Shown: positions 8,521 to 15,431 of the stretch, one piece after another
Layout: every line of letters begins with the position of its first letter
Numbering within the stretch: position 1 is the first letter of the stretch
Source of the DNA: WHTF01 sp964482425
GTDB taxonomy: Bacteria; Desulfobacterota; Binatia; UBA9968
Assembly: GCA_964482425.1 (NCBI GenBank)
Contig: CAYZXN010000309.1
Location: 1-20,930 of the forward strand
Reading direction: 5' to 3'
DNA length: 20,930 bases
Translations under genes and position numbers: made by a program
Notes under the pieces: model-generated
What the model was told of the DNA's origin: nothing
The model's input: only the letters and a program-made list of their open reading frames with translations
Database searches by the model: none

Positions 8521-9063
8521 CTACTGCGAGGCTCGGTAACGTCTCGTGACCAGGTCCCACTTGGATTGCGATTTAAGCAACAATTCAGCGACTTCCCTGA
8601 CCGCCCCTCTCCCGCCCAAAGCCTCTGTCACATAATCCACTAGAGGAAAGAGCTGCGGCCACCCGTCTCCTACGGTAATCGCCAACCCCACGCGATCTAA
8701 GATCGCTAGGTCGAGAATGTCATCGCCGACGTATGCAATCTGCGCCTCGGCGATGCCGGTTTCCTGCTGTATCGCTCGATAGGCATGAGCTTTGCTTTGA
8801 ACTCCCTGATGAACGATCTTGACGCCCAACTCTCTTGCGCGAAAGTCTACCACTTTGGACTTCCGCGCCGTAATAAACCCCACCAAGATTCCGGCTTGCA
8901 TCAGCAACGCGATGCCCTGGCCGTCGCGCACGTCGAAGTGTTTCGTTTCGCGCCCCCGATCGTCAATGACGATCCGCCCATCGGTCAAAACTCCGTCCAC
9001 GTCGAGCAGAAGTAGCCTGACTTTTTCGGCCTTTCGGCGGACCGCGGAGGCAATGCGCTTCAC
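8521..9063 (-). CDS. kdsC: 3-deoxy-D-manno-octulosonate 8-phosphate phosphatase
   Basis: HAD-superfamily phosphatase that removes the phosphate from Kdo-8-phosphate to give Kdo. The 180 residues show the HAD nucleophile motif DVDGVLTDG with Asp21 and Asp23, the conserved HFDVRDGQGI segment near 42-51, the motif-II region FITAR, and the metal-binding GDDILDL. It is the C0-type, capless HAD length expected of KdsC. The start is GTG at 9063, 7 bases after the kdsD stop; no better start exists in frame. It acts directly after KdsA and before KdsB, both in the same unit. Confidence 0.95.
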   Translation of the reverse strand: MKRIASAVRRKAEKVRLLLLDVDGVLTDGRIVIDDRGRETKHFDVRDGQGIALLMQAGILVGFITARKSKVVDFRARELGVKIVHQGVQSKAHAYRAIQQETGIAEAQIAYVGDDILDLAILDRVGLAITVGDGWPQLFPLVDYVTEALGGRGAVREVAELLLKSQSKWDLVTRRYRASQ

Positions 9064-9070
9064 AACCAGA

Positions 9071-10039
9071 TTAGATCCCGGCTTTGAGCAAATCGTGGAG
9101 GTGAATCACACCGAGCGGCTTGCGGTTGTCTTGAAGAACGAAGAGGCAGGTAATCGTGTGCTGCTCCATCAGCGCTACGGCTTGGGCAGCCAGCGATTCG
9201 GCGGCGATAGTCTTGGGATTACGGGTCATCAGATCTTTGGCTTTAAATCTGAATATCTCTCCTTTGTTCTCCAGGCCGCGTCTCAGGTCGCCGTCTGTGA
9301 TGACGCCGGTCAGTTTTCCGTCGCCATCGACAACACCGGTGACGCCCAGTCGCTTTGAAGTGATTTCGAAAAGAGCATCCTTGATCGGGGTGTCTTGAGT
9401 TACCAACGGAAGCTGATCGCCGCGATGCATCAGGTCGTCCACACGCATCAAAAGCCTTCTGCCCAGAATGCCTCCGGGATGGCGCATCGCGAAGTCCTTT
9501 TCATTGAAGCCTTTGGTTTCGAGCAGAACCACTGCCAGCGCATCGCCCATGGCCAATGTCGCCGTGGTACTTGCCGTGGGCGCCAAACCAAGCGGGCATG
9601 CCTCCTGTTTGACCCCGACGTCGAGAACGACATCGCCTGCTCGTGCCAGGGTCGAGTCCTGTCTGCCGGTCATGACGATCATCTTGAGCCCGTTCAGCTT
9701 GAAATGCGGAATGAGCTTTACAATTTCTTCGGTTTCACCGCTGTTGGAAACAGCAAGAATGATGTCGCCTGCCATAACCATACCGAGGTCCCCATGAATG
9801 GCATCGCCTGAATGGAGAAAAAACGACGGAGTGCCCGTACTGGCCATGGTCGCGGCAATCTTCCGACAGATCAGGCCCGACTTGCCCATCCCGGTCACAA
9901 CGACTTTACCGCGGCAACTGCCGAGCAACTCAACGGCTTCGAGGAAGTTGTGATCGAGACGATCGGCCAACGACAGAAGACCCTGCGCTTCGATGTCCAG
10001 GACCTCTCGGGCGCGCTGCAGAATATCCTCTTTCTTCAC
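9071..10039 (-). CDS. kdsD: D-arabinose 5-phosphate isomerase
   Basis: Converts D-ribulose 5-phosphate to D-arabinose 5-phosphate, the first committed substrate for Kdo. The 322 residues consist of a SIS domain (about 35-180; GMGKSGLICRKIA near 51-63, SGDAIHGDLGM and the SNSGET sugar-phosphate motif) and two C-terminal CBS domains beginning near DDLMHRGD and KDLMTRNP. This is the full-length KdsD/KpsF architecture. The start is GTG, with AAGG about 10 bases upstream formed by the end of kdsA, and a 7-base gap from it. The pathway order kdsA-kdsD-kdsC in one unit supports Kdo synthesis rather than a capsule role. Confidence 0.95.
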   Translation of the reverse strand: MKKEDILQRAREVLDIEAQGLLSLADRLDHNFLEAVELLGSCRGKVVVTGMGKSGLICRKIAATMASTGTPSFFLHSGDAIHGDLGMVMAGDIILAVSNSGETEEIVKLIPHFKLNGLKMIVMTGRQDSTLARAGDVVLDVGVKQEACPLGLAPTASTTATLAMGDALAVVLLETKGFNEKDFAMRHPGGILGRRLLMRVDDLMHRGDQLPLVTQDTPIKDALFEITSKRLGVTGVVDGDGKLTGVITDGDLRRGLENKGEIFRFKAKDLMTRNPKTIAAESLAAQAVALMEQHTITCLFVLQDNRKPLGVIHLHDLLKAGI

Positions 10040-10046
10040 CGGCGCA

Positions 10047-10865
10047 CTACCTTTTCACGAGGTCATCGATCTGTTTAAGGGTCTGCAGCAAGGTCTCGAA
10101 ATCCGCTAAGGGCAATGAGTTCGGACCGTCGCTCAGAGCTTTATCCGGGTCTTCATGAACTTCCATGAACAGCGCATCGACGACCGTCGCCACAGCGGCG
10201 CGCGCCAGTGCCGGGATATACTTGCGCTCGCCGCCGGAGGCATGACCCAGGCCGCCCGGCAACTGCAAGCTGTGAGTGGCATCGAATACCACTGGACAGC
10301 CCAACTCGCGCATGACTACGAGCGAACGCATATCGGAAACCAGGTTATTATAGCCGAAGGAAACTCCGCGCTCGGTCAACAACACCTGGTCGTTGCCGGT
10401 GGAAGCTATCTTCTGAACGACATTGGCGATATCCCAGGGCGCAAGGAACTGCCCTTTCTTGACGTTCACTACCTTGCCCGACTTCGCTACCGCAATCACA
10501 AAGTCGGTCTGCCGGCAAAGAAACGCCGGAATTTGCAGCACGTCCGCAACCTGCTGGACAGCCGGCACCTGCTCCGATTCATGCACGTCGGTCAAAATCG
10601 GCACGCCGACGCGCCGTTTGACCTCAGCAAGAATTTCCAAGCCCTTTTGCAAACCTGGACCTCGAAACGAACTGACCGAGGATCGGTTCGCCTTGTCATA
10701 GGAAGACTTGAAAATATACGGCACGCCGGCGCGGTCCGCGGCCTCCTTGAGCATCGTTGCGTGGCGGAGCGCGGATTCCCGGCTTTCGATGACGCACGGG
10801 CCGGCAATCACGGCCAGCGGCCGACCCGAGCCGATTTCAAAATCGCCTATTTTGACCAGCTTCAT
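10047..10865 (-). CDS. kdsA: Kdo-8-phosphate synthase
   Basis: Condenses phosphoenolpyruvate with D-arabinose 5-phosphate to Kdo-8-phosphate. The 272 residues match the family throughout: IAGPCVIES (20-28), FKSSYDKANRSS, FLCRQTDF, VNVKKGQFLAPWD, TERGVSFGYNN and DATHSLQLPGG. Cys24 lies at the position that holds a metal-ligand cysteine in the metal-dependent class (as in Aquifex) and an asparagine in the metal-independent class (as in Escherichia coli), so this enzyme is predicted to need a divalent metal. The ribosome site is weak. The start lies 26 bases after pyrG. Confidence 0.97.
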   Translation of the reverse strand: MKLVKIGDFEIGSGRPLAVIAGPCVIESRESALRHATMLKEAADRAGVPYIFKSSYDKANRSSVSSFRGPGLQKGLEILAEVKRRVGVPILTDVHESEQVPAVQQVADVLQIPAFLCRQTDFVIAVAKSGKVVNVKKGQFLAPWDIANVVQKIASTGNDQVLLTERGVSFGYNNLVSDMRSLVVMRELGCPVVFDATHSLQLPGGLGHASGGERKYIPALARAAVATVVDALFMEVHEDPDKALSDGPNSLPLADFETLLQTLKQIDDLVKR

Positions 10866-10891
10866 AGTTGTCGAATGCAGCGGAGACGTAG

Positions 10892-12538
10892 TTACGTGCG
10901 TACGACCTTCATATGACGAATTTCACGGAGCGCCTGCCGGTTTTGCGCCGCGGCCTCAATAAAACCACTGAAGAGCGGGTGGCAGTCCATTGGACGCGAT
11001 TTGAATTCCGGGTGAAACTGACAGCCGAGGAACCAGGGGTGATTACGCAGCTCGATGATCTCCACCAGATTGCTATCCGGTGACAAGCCGCTCAGGACCA
11101 TGCCTTTGGCGCCAAACTCGGCGCGATAACTGTTGTTTAACTCGTAACGATGACGGTGGCGCTCGGAGATTTTCTCCCTGCCGTACAGCTTGGCGGCTAA
11201 GGTTCCGTTTTGCAGCACGCATGGATAACTACCCAACCGCATTGTCCCGCCCTTGGTGTCGATGCTCTTCTGTTCTTCCATGAGGTGGATGACCGGATGG
11301 GGAGTCTGAAGGTCGAATTCGCTCGAGTTCGCGCCTTCCAGACCGCACACAGTACGGGCGAACTCGACCACGGCCATCTGCATGCCCAGGCAGATCCCAA
11401 AGAACGGAATCTGAGTCTCGCGCGCATAGCGGATCGCAGCGATCTTGCCCTCGCTGCCGCGGTCGCCGAACCCGCCGGGGATCAGAACTCCGTCGACCTG
11501 CTTGAGAATGGCTTCGGCCCCTTCCTGCTCGATCTTTTCCGCTTCGATGCAATCGAGATCGACCTGGACCTCATTGGCGATACCGCCATGAACCAGAGCC
11601 TCCAAAAGGCTCTTGTACGACTCTTTAAGGCTCATGTATTTTCCAACCACGGCGATTCGCACCGACTCTTTCGGGCTCTTGAGAACGTGAGAAATATGCT
11701 CCCATTTTCGTAAATTGGGCGCTCCGGTCCAGATATTAAGCTTCTCGACGATACGTTCGTCGAGACCTTCCTCGTGAAAAATCAGCGGCACTTCGTAGAT
11801 CCATTCGACGTCTTTAGCCGTGATCACCGAGTTTTCCGCGACATTACAAAAGTGGGCAATCTTGGATTTGATCTTTTTATCGAGAAAGCGATCGGTTCGA
11901 CAGAGCAGTATATCGGGTTGAATTCCCAATCCGGTGAGCTCTTTCACACTGTGCTGCGTCGGCTTGGTCTTCAACTCGCCGCCGCCGGTGATGAATGGAA
12001 CCAGGGTCAGATGAATATAGAGCACATTTTCCCGGCCCCAGTCCCAGGCAAACTGTCGCACCGCTTCCAAAAACGGCAGTCCCTCGATATCGCCCACTGT
12101 ACCGCCGATTTCGCCGATGGCGATATCGTACCCCTCCGCGGCCGCCAAGATTCGCCGCTTGATCTCATCGGTAATGTGAGGAATGACCTGTACGGTGCCG
12201 CCGAGATAATCGCCGCGCCGCTCTTTGGCGATGACGGTCTCGTAAATCTGACCCGTGGTGCAGTTGTTTTTCCGTCCCATCAAGGTCGAGACATAGCGCT
12301 CGTAATGTCCGAGATCGAGATCGGTCTCGGCGCCATCGTCGGTGACAAAAACTTCGCCGTGCTGAAATGGGCTCATGGTGCCCGGATCGACGTTGATATA
12401 CGGATCCATTTTCAACATCGTCACTTTAAGCCCGCGACTCTCGAGCAGCGCCCCGATGGAAGCGGAAGCCAATCCTTTGCCCAGCGACGAGACGACGCCG
12501 CCGGTGACGAAAATGAATTTGGTTTTTACAGTCGCCAT
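10892..12538 (-). CDS. pyrG: CTP synthase
   Basis: Aminates UTP to CTP with glutamine and ATP. The 548 residues have the N-terminal synthetase domain with the P-loop GGVVSSLGKG (13-22) and the C-terminal class-I glutaminase with the nucleophile Cys383 in FGICLGMQM, oxyanion GGFGDRG (355-361) and the His509/Glu511 pair in FHPEF. A clear AAAGGAG ribosome site at 12542-12548 abuts the kdsB stop codon. Its place between kdsB and kdsA makes sense because KdsB consumes CTP to activate Kdo. This pairing is conserved in many Gram-negative bacteria. Confidence 0.98.
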   Translation of the reverse strand: MATVKTKFIFVTGGVVSSLGKGLASASIGALLESRGLKVTMLKMDPYINVDPGTMSPFQHGEVFVTDDGAETDLDLGHYERYVSTLMGRKNNCTTGQIYETVIAKERRGDYLGGTVQVIPHITDEIKRRILAAAEGYDIAIGEIGGTVGDIEGLPFLEAVRQFAWDWGRENVLYIHLTLVPFITGGGELKTKPTQHSVKELTGLGIQPDILLCRTDRFLDKKIKSKIAHFCNVAENSVITAKDVEWIYEVPLIFHEEGLDERIVEKLNIWTGAPNLRKWEHISHVLKSPKESVRIAVVGKYMSLKESYKSLLEALVHGGIANEVQVDLDCIEAEKIEQEGAEAILKQVDGVLIPGGFGDRGSEGKIAAIRYARETQIPFFGICLGMQMAVVEFARTVCGLEGANSSEFDLQTPHPVIHLMEEQKSIDTKGGTMRLGSYPCVLQNGTLAAKLYGREKISERHRHRYELNNSYRAEFGAKGMVLSGLSPDSNLVEIIELRNHPWFLGCQFHPEFKSRPMDCHPLFSGFIEAAAQNRQALREIRHMKVVRT

Positions 12539-12547
12539 AGGCTCCTT

Positions 12548-13321
12548 TCAGCTCGCATGGTCGCGCAAATAACGCTCCGCTCTCTTTAAATCCTCCGGAG
12601 TATCGACTTCCACCGAAGGCTCCTCCACGGCCGCAACATGAATCCTATAGCCATACGCCAGCGCGCGCAGCTGTTCCAGACTTTCGACCTGTTCCAGCGG
12701 CGTCGGACGCAAACGCGCGAACTTCAAAAGAAACTCACGGCGGTAGACATACAGTCCCAGATGGCGGCGGCCCCACAGGCGCGCTTTCGTCCGCGCTGTT
12801 ACCCTGCCGCCGCCCGCATCGATCGTGCCATTGCGCGAATACGGGATCGGCGAGCGGGAGAAGTAGAGCGCGAATCCTTTGCGATCGGTGACCACCTTCA
12901 CGATGTTCGGATTCAACCACTCATCCTCGTCGAAAATCGGCGTGCAAACCGTTGCCATCGGGATCGCGCGGTCCCGATTCATTGGACGAACCGCGCGGGC
13001 GATCGTTTCGGCCTGGATAAAGGGCAAATCGCCCTGCACGTTCACCAATAATTCCGCTTTGAATTTGCGCGCGACTTCCGCCAAACGATCCGTCCCGCTC
13101 GAGTGAGTTTTGGAAGTCATCGCGACTTCGCCGCCGAAGCCTTTTACGGTTTCTTCAATGCGCCGGTCGTCTGTAGCTACCACGACTCGGGCCAGTTCTT
13201 TCGCTCTGCAAGCACTTTCGTAGACATGCTGGATCATCGGTTTACCGCCAATCATAGCGAGTGGCTTTCCCGGAAGACGGGTCGACCCGTAGCGCGCCGG
13301 GATGATCGCCACTACTGCCAT
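12548..13321 (-). CDS. kdsB: 3-deoxy-manno-octulosonate cytidylyltransferase
   Basis: Activates Kdo with CTP to CMP-Kdo for lipid A glycosylation. From the ATG at 13321 it has 257 residues, the normal length, with the nucleotide-binding N-terminus IIPARYGSTRLPGKPL (6-21), the metal-site motif NVQGDLPF and the FSRSPIPY segment. The frame runs upstream to a TTG at 13387, but the added 22 residues look non-coding and the family starts at this ATG. No strong ribosome site is visible. It is the first gene of the long minus-strand unit and is preceded by a leader of about 108 bases and a strong promoter. Confidence 0.96.
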   Translation of the reverse strand: MAVVAIIPARYGSTRLPGKPLAMIGGKPMIQHVYESACRAKELARVVVATDDRRIEETVKGFGGEVAMTSKTHSSGTDRLAEVARKFKAELLVNVQGDLPFIQAETIARAVRPMNRDRAIPMATVCTPIFDEDEWLNPNIVKVVTDRKGFALYFSRSPIPYSRNGTIDAGGGRVTARTKARLWGRRHLGLYVYRREFLLKFARLRPTPLEQVESLEQLRALAYGYRIHVAAVEEPSVEVDTPEDLKRAERYLRDHAS

Positions 13322-13385
13322 AAAGCGCGTTTCGATGATGCGATGACTGAGAAACGAAAGGTCAAGGTTGAGTTCTCGTCGAACC

Positions 13386-13420
13386 AAAAATAAAAAACCG
13401 CAATGGCTTTCTATGAAAGC
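13386..13420 (-). other. Leader hairpin followed by a T-rich tract upstream of kdsB
   Basis: Within the predicted leader, read on the minus strand, GCTTTC (13420..13415) pairs with GAAAGC (13411..13406) across a 3-base loop. After 8 bases comes a run of six T, one A and five T (13397..13386). The stem is short and the T-run does not follow it directly, so this is at most a weak attenuator or pause site. Confidence 0.3.
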
Positions 13421-13435
13421 GCATCACGGAATTTG

Positions 13436-13464
13436 ATCATACGCCGACACAATTTTGGTGTCAA
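13436..13464 (-). promoter_or_regulatory. Strong sigma-70-type promoter for the kdsB-to-ahcY unit
   Basis: On the minus strand a perfect TTGACA (13464..13459) is followed after exactly 17 bases by TATGAT (13441..13436, 5 of 6). Transcription would start near 13429, giving a leader of about 108 bases to kdsB. An inverted repeat overlaps the -35 box and spacer, so the site may be repressed. This is the best promoter match in the window. Confidence 0.65.
13446..13462. promoter_or_regulatory. Inverted repeat over the promoter (operator candidate 1)
   Basis: GACAC-aattttg-GTGTC, 5-bp arms, overlapping the -35 box and spacer of the minus-strand promoter. Its core CACAATT...GGTG recurs in a second inverted repeat about 49 bases away. 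Confidence 0.35.
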
Positions 13465-13495
13465 CGAGAATTGCCGCAACACATCCTCACAATTG

Positions 13496-13510
13496 GTGAG
13501 ACTGGCCTTA
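13496..13510. promoter_or_regulatory. Inverted repeat upstream of the promoter (operator candidate 2)
   Basis: CTCAC-aattg-GTGAG, 5-bp arms, centred about 49 bases (nearly five helical turns) from operator candidate 1 and sharing its core. It lies upstream of the minus-strand promoter and between the two divergent transcription units. Confidence 0.35.
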
Positions 13511-13611
13511 AGAGGCGAAGGATAATTTCGCTGACGTCTGATAGAAACAAACGTGAAAACTCCAACTTGACTTCTCAACGTTGTCTTATGATAGGAATGA
13601 TTCTTGGGAAC

Positions 13612-13616
13612 GGAGG
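13612..13616 (+). promoter_or_regulatory. Ribosome binding site deciding the start of the binding-protein-like gene
   Basis: GGAGG four bases before the ATG at 13621. The open frame extends 50 codons further up, but no ribosome site precedes that end and the extra residues include no signal peptide. Confidence 0.7.
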
Positions 13617-13620
13617 CAGC

Positions 13621-14556
13621 ATGACTGACTTGATTAAGCTCGCCGCCGGCTTTGCCACCATCGGACAGGGCGCGGGGCCCATGATGGTGACGTGGACCGC
13701 CGGCCTTTTCCAGAAACATGGTCTGGAAATCGACAAGCCGCGCATCATGGGCGGCGCCAGAGGAGTCGTTCGCGGTTTGCTCTCAGGCGAAATCCAATTC
13801 GGCAATATGGCGGCGCCGGCACCGTTGAGAGCCAATGTGAAAGGCGACGCGGATCTGGTTTTTCTCACGGGCGGAATCAACCAGCAATTCATCATGGGCA
13901 GACCGGGCATCACCAACCGCGCCCAGTTAGCCGGAAAGAAAATCGGTTTTGTCGGCGACGGCGGCTTAAATGACGCTCTGGTCAATTTCATCATCGATAA
14001 GTTGGCGGCCGACGGAATCGATGGCTTGCGCAAGCAGCCCCTTGCGGGAGGCGCCGATCAAGGCATCTCGGCACTCATGAGCGACCGCTGCGATGCCATT
14101 GTCATTACCCCACCGGAATCCATCGAGGCCCAGAGAATGGGTTGCAGTTACGTGATCGATTTTGCCGAATATGGTCTCAACTATGCGCTCGGAGGAATCG
14201 CCGCGCGCCGGGACTATGTCGAGAATAACCCGGAGATAACCCGGAAGTTTATCAAAGCTTACGTCGAAGGCATGCACCGCTATCGCAGCGATCGAGAGTT
14301 CACGATTGCAGTGCAGGCCGACTATAGCGGCATCGCCGATCGGACCGTAGCCGAGGAAACCTACGATCTTACTCGGCCGGGCATGCCTCTTGTTCCCTAC
14401 CCGGTGGTCTCTTCCCTCCAGGTATTGCTCGACTTCATGGCCAAGGAGGTTCCTGAAGCGAGAAACGCCGATGCGCGGCGCTTTGTCGATGACCGCTTCG
14501 TCCGCGAACTCGATGACAGCGGCTTTATTGCGTCCCTCTCGAATCCTTCTGCATAA
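13621..14556 (+). CDS. NMT1/THI5-like (substrate-binding-protein fold) protein without signal peptide
   Basis: Resembles the NMT1/SsuA-type periplasmic binding proteins that feed taurine, nitrate or aromatic-acid ABC transporters. The 311 residues show LFQKHGLEID (29-38), the short LAGKKIGF segment (103-110) before the second lobe, and the helix NNPEITRKFIKAYVEGM (202-218), all typical of this family. The mature-like sequence starts at residue 1 (IKLAAGFATIGQGAGP): there is no signal peptide in this frame or in the 50 open codons upstream, and no permease or ATPase gene nearby. It may therefore be cytosolic. Some proteins of this fold are enzymes (4,5-dihydroxyphthalate decarboxylase, the Thi5 pyrimidine synthase), so an enzymatic role is possible. 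It heads a three-gene plus-strand unit with a racemase-like and an amidohydrolase gene. The ligand is unknown. Confidence 0.75.
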   Translation: MTDLIKLAAGFATIGQGAGPMMVTWTAGLFQKHGLEIDKPRIMGGARGVVRGLLSGEIQFGNMAAPAPLRANVKGDADLVFLTGGINQQFIMGRPGITNRAQLAGKKIGFVGDGGLNDALVNFIIDKLAADGIDGLRKQPLAGGADQGISALMSDRCDAIVITPPESIEAQRMGCSYVIDFAEYGLNYALGGIAARRDYVENNPEITRKFIKAYVEGMHRYRSDREFTIAVQADYSGIADRTVAEETYDLTRPGMPLVPYPVVSSLQVLLDFMAKEVPEARNADARRFVDDRFVRELDDSGFIASLSNPSA

Positions 14557-14571
14557 ACCGGCGCGCCGGTT
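14556..14571. repeat. Perfect 16-bp palindrome between two genes
   Basis: AACCGGCGCGCCGGTT, self-complementary over all 16 bases. It begins on the last base of the stop codon of the binding-protein-like gene and ends just before the ribosome site (AAGGAGA) of the next gene. In RNA it could fold, or protect the upstream message, but there is no T-run so it is not a classic terminator. Confidence 0.6.
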
Positions 14572-14585
14572 ACAAGGAGAATCCC

Positions 14586-15359
14586 ATGCGAATGATGTTT
14601 TTGAACCATTCCTGCAAGCGTCACTCGGCGGAGCTCGAAGCCCATATCGGCCGCCTTCTGAAGGGCTATGCATCTCCGGAGACAACCTTCGAGCTCGCCT
14701 ATCCGGAAGACCTCGGCGGCGGGGAGGTGCTCAGTCTGCTCGAGGAACGCAAAGCATTATCGGGTCTGCACCACATTTTGGAAACCCCAGCTCTGGTCAA
14801 GAAAGCCATTGAAGCCGAGCAACAGGGATTCGATGCGGTGATTCAAAGCAACACCTTCGATCCGGGCGTCGAAGCCAGCCGGCTCGCCGTGCGTATACCG
14901 GTCATCGGATTGCTGCGCGCTTCGCTGCATTTCGCGGCCACCCTCTGCGACCGATTTGGTCTCATCGTACCGCTGCCGACGCACATGCCGCATACCATGA
15001 GAATGGTGCAAACCTATGGCATGACCGCCTTCGTGAGCGGCATCAAAACCGTCGGCCTCTACGATACCGGCGACCTATCCGGGTATCACGATGTCGTTGT
15101 CGAACGTACACTGGCAGTCGGCAAGGAGCTCGTCGAGCAGGGAGCGCAGGCGATCATCCCGCTGGGTGGAAAAATCTACCCCTACGTGGTCACACCCGAC
15201 GAGCTCGAACCGCACCTGGGGGTCCCGGTGATCAATACCAAAGCGGTCGGCGTCAGCTACGCCGAACTGATGGTCAGATCCAAACTCGTGCACAGCGAAA
15301 AGGCCTATCCGTGGTCGGCCGGATTGAGTCCGGACAAAGTTTCGCAGCGTTTAACATAG
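14586..15359 (+). CDS. Asp/Glu/hydantoin racemase-family protein lacking both catalytic cysteines
   Basis: The 257 residues follow the Asp/Glu racemase superfamily: an N-terminal L-N-H-S-C segment (6-10), the first active-site turn DAVIQSNTFDPGVEASR (83-99), PVIGLL (105-110), and the second-domain turn GAQAIIPLGGKIYPY (186-200). Active members use two cysteines in these turns, usually A-C-F-x-D-P-G and L-G-C-T/A. Here the first is Asn89 and the second Gly195, so the two-cysteine mechanism cannot work. The two remaining cysteines, Cys10 and Cys121, lie elsewhere. It may be a lyase, isomerase or binding protein of the same fold. AAGGAGA upstream supports the start. It lies between the binding-protein-like gene and the amidohydrolase gene and probably shares their substrate. 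Confidence 0.75.
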   Translation: MRMMFLNHSCKRHSAELEAHIGRLLKGYASPETTFELAYPEDLGGGEVLSLLEERKALSGLHHILETPALVKKAIEAEQQGFDAVIQSNTFDPGVEASRLAVRIPVIGLLRASLHFAATLCDRFGLIVPLPTHMPHTMRMVQTYGMTAFVSGIKTVGLYDTGDLSGYHDVVVERTLAVGKELVEQGAQAIIPLGGKIYPYVVTPDELEPHLGVPVINTKAVGVSYAELMVRSKLVHSEKAYPWSAGLSPDKVSQRLT

Positions 15360-15431
15360 GATGGATCAATGAGGTAGCTCGGCGCCGGCTATGGCGGCAA
15401 AAAACAAGATCTATTCAGGAGTGAACAGAGC

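Noticed and set aside
11774..12589. Plus-strand frame of 271 codons opposite pyrG
   Set aside because: Shadow of the highly conserved CTP synthase gene; the product has no recognisable domain.
13322..13387. N-terminal extension of kdsB from a TTG
   Set aside because: Family members begin at the MAVVAIIPARYGS segment, and the extension is leader RNA downstream of a strong promoter.
13440..13480. Sigma-54 promoter in the divergent region
   Set aside because: A TGG...TTGC pair is present, but the GG-to-GC spacing is 14 bases rather than the required 10.
13567..13592. Sigma-70 promoter TTGACT/TATGAT for the binding-protein-like gene
   Set aside because: The boxes look good one by one, but the spacer is only 14 bases, too short for normal function; I found no better plus-strand promoter there.
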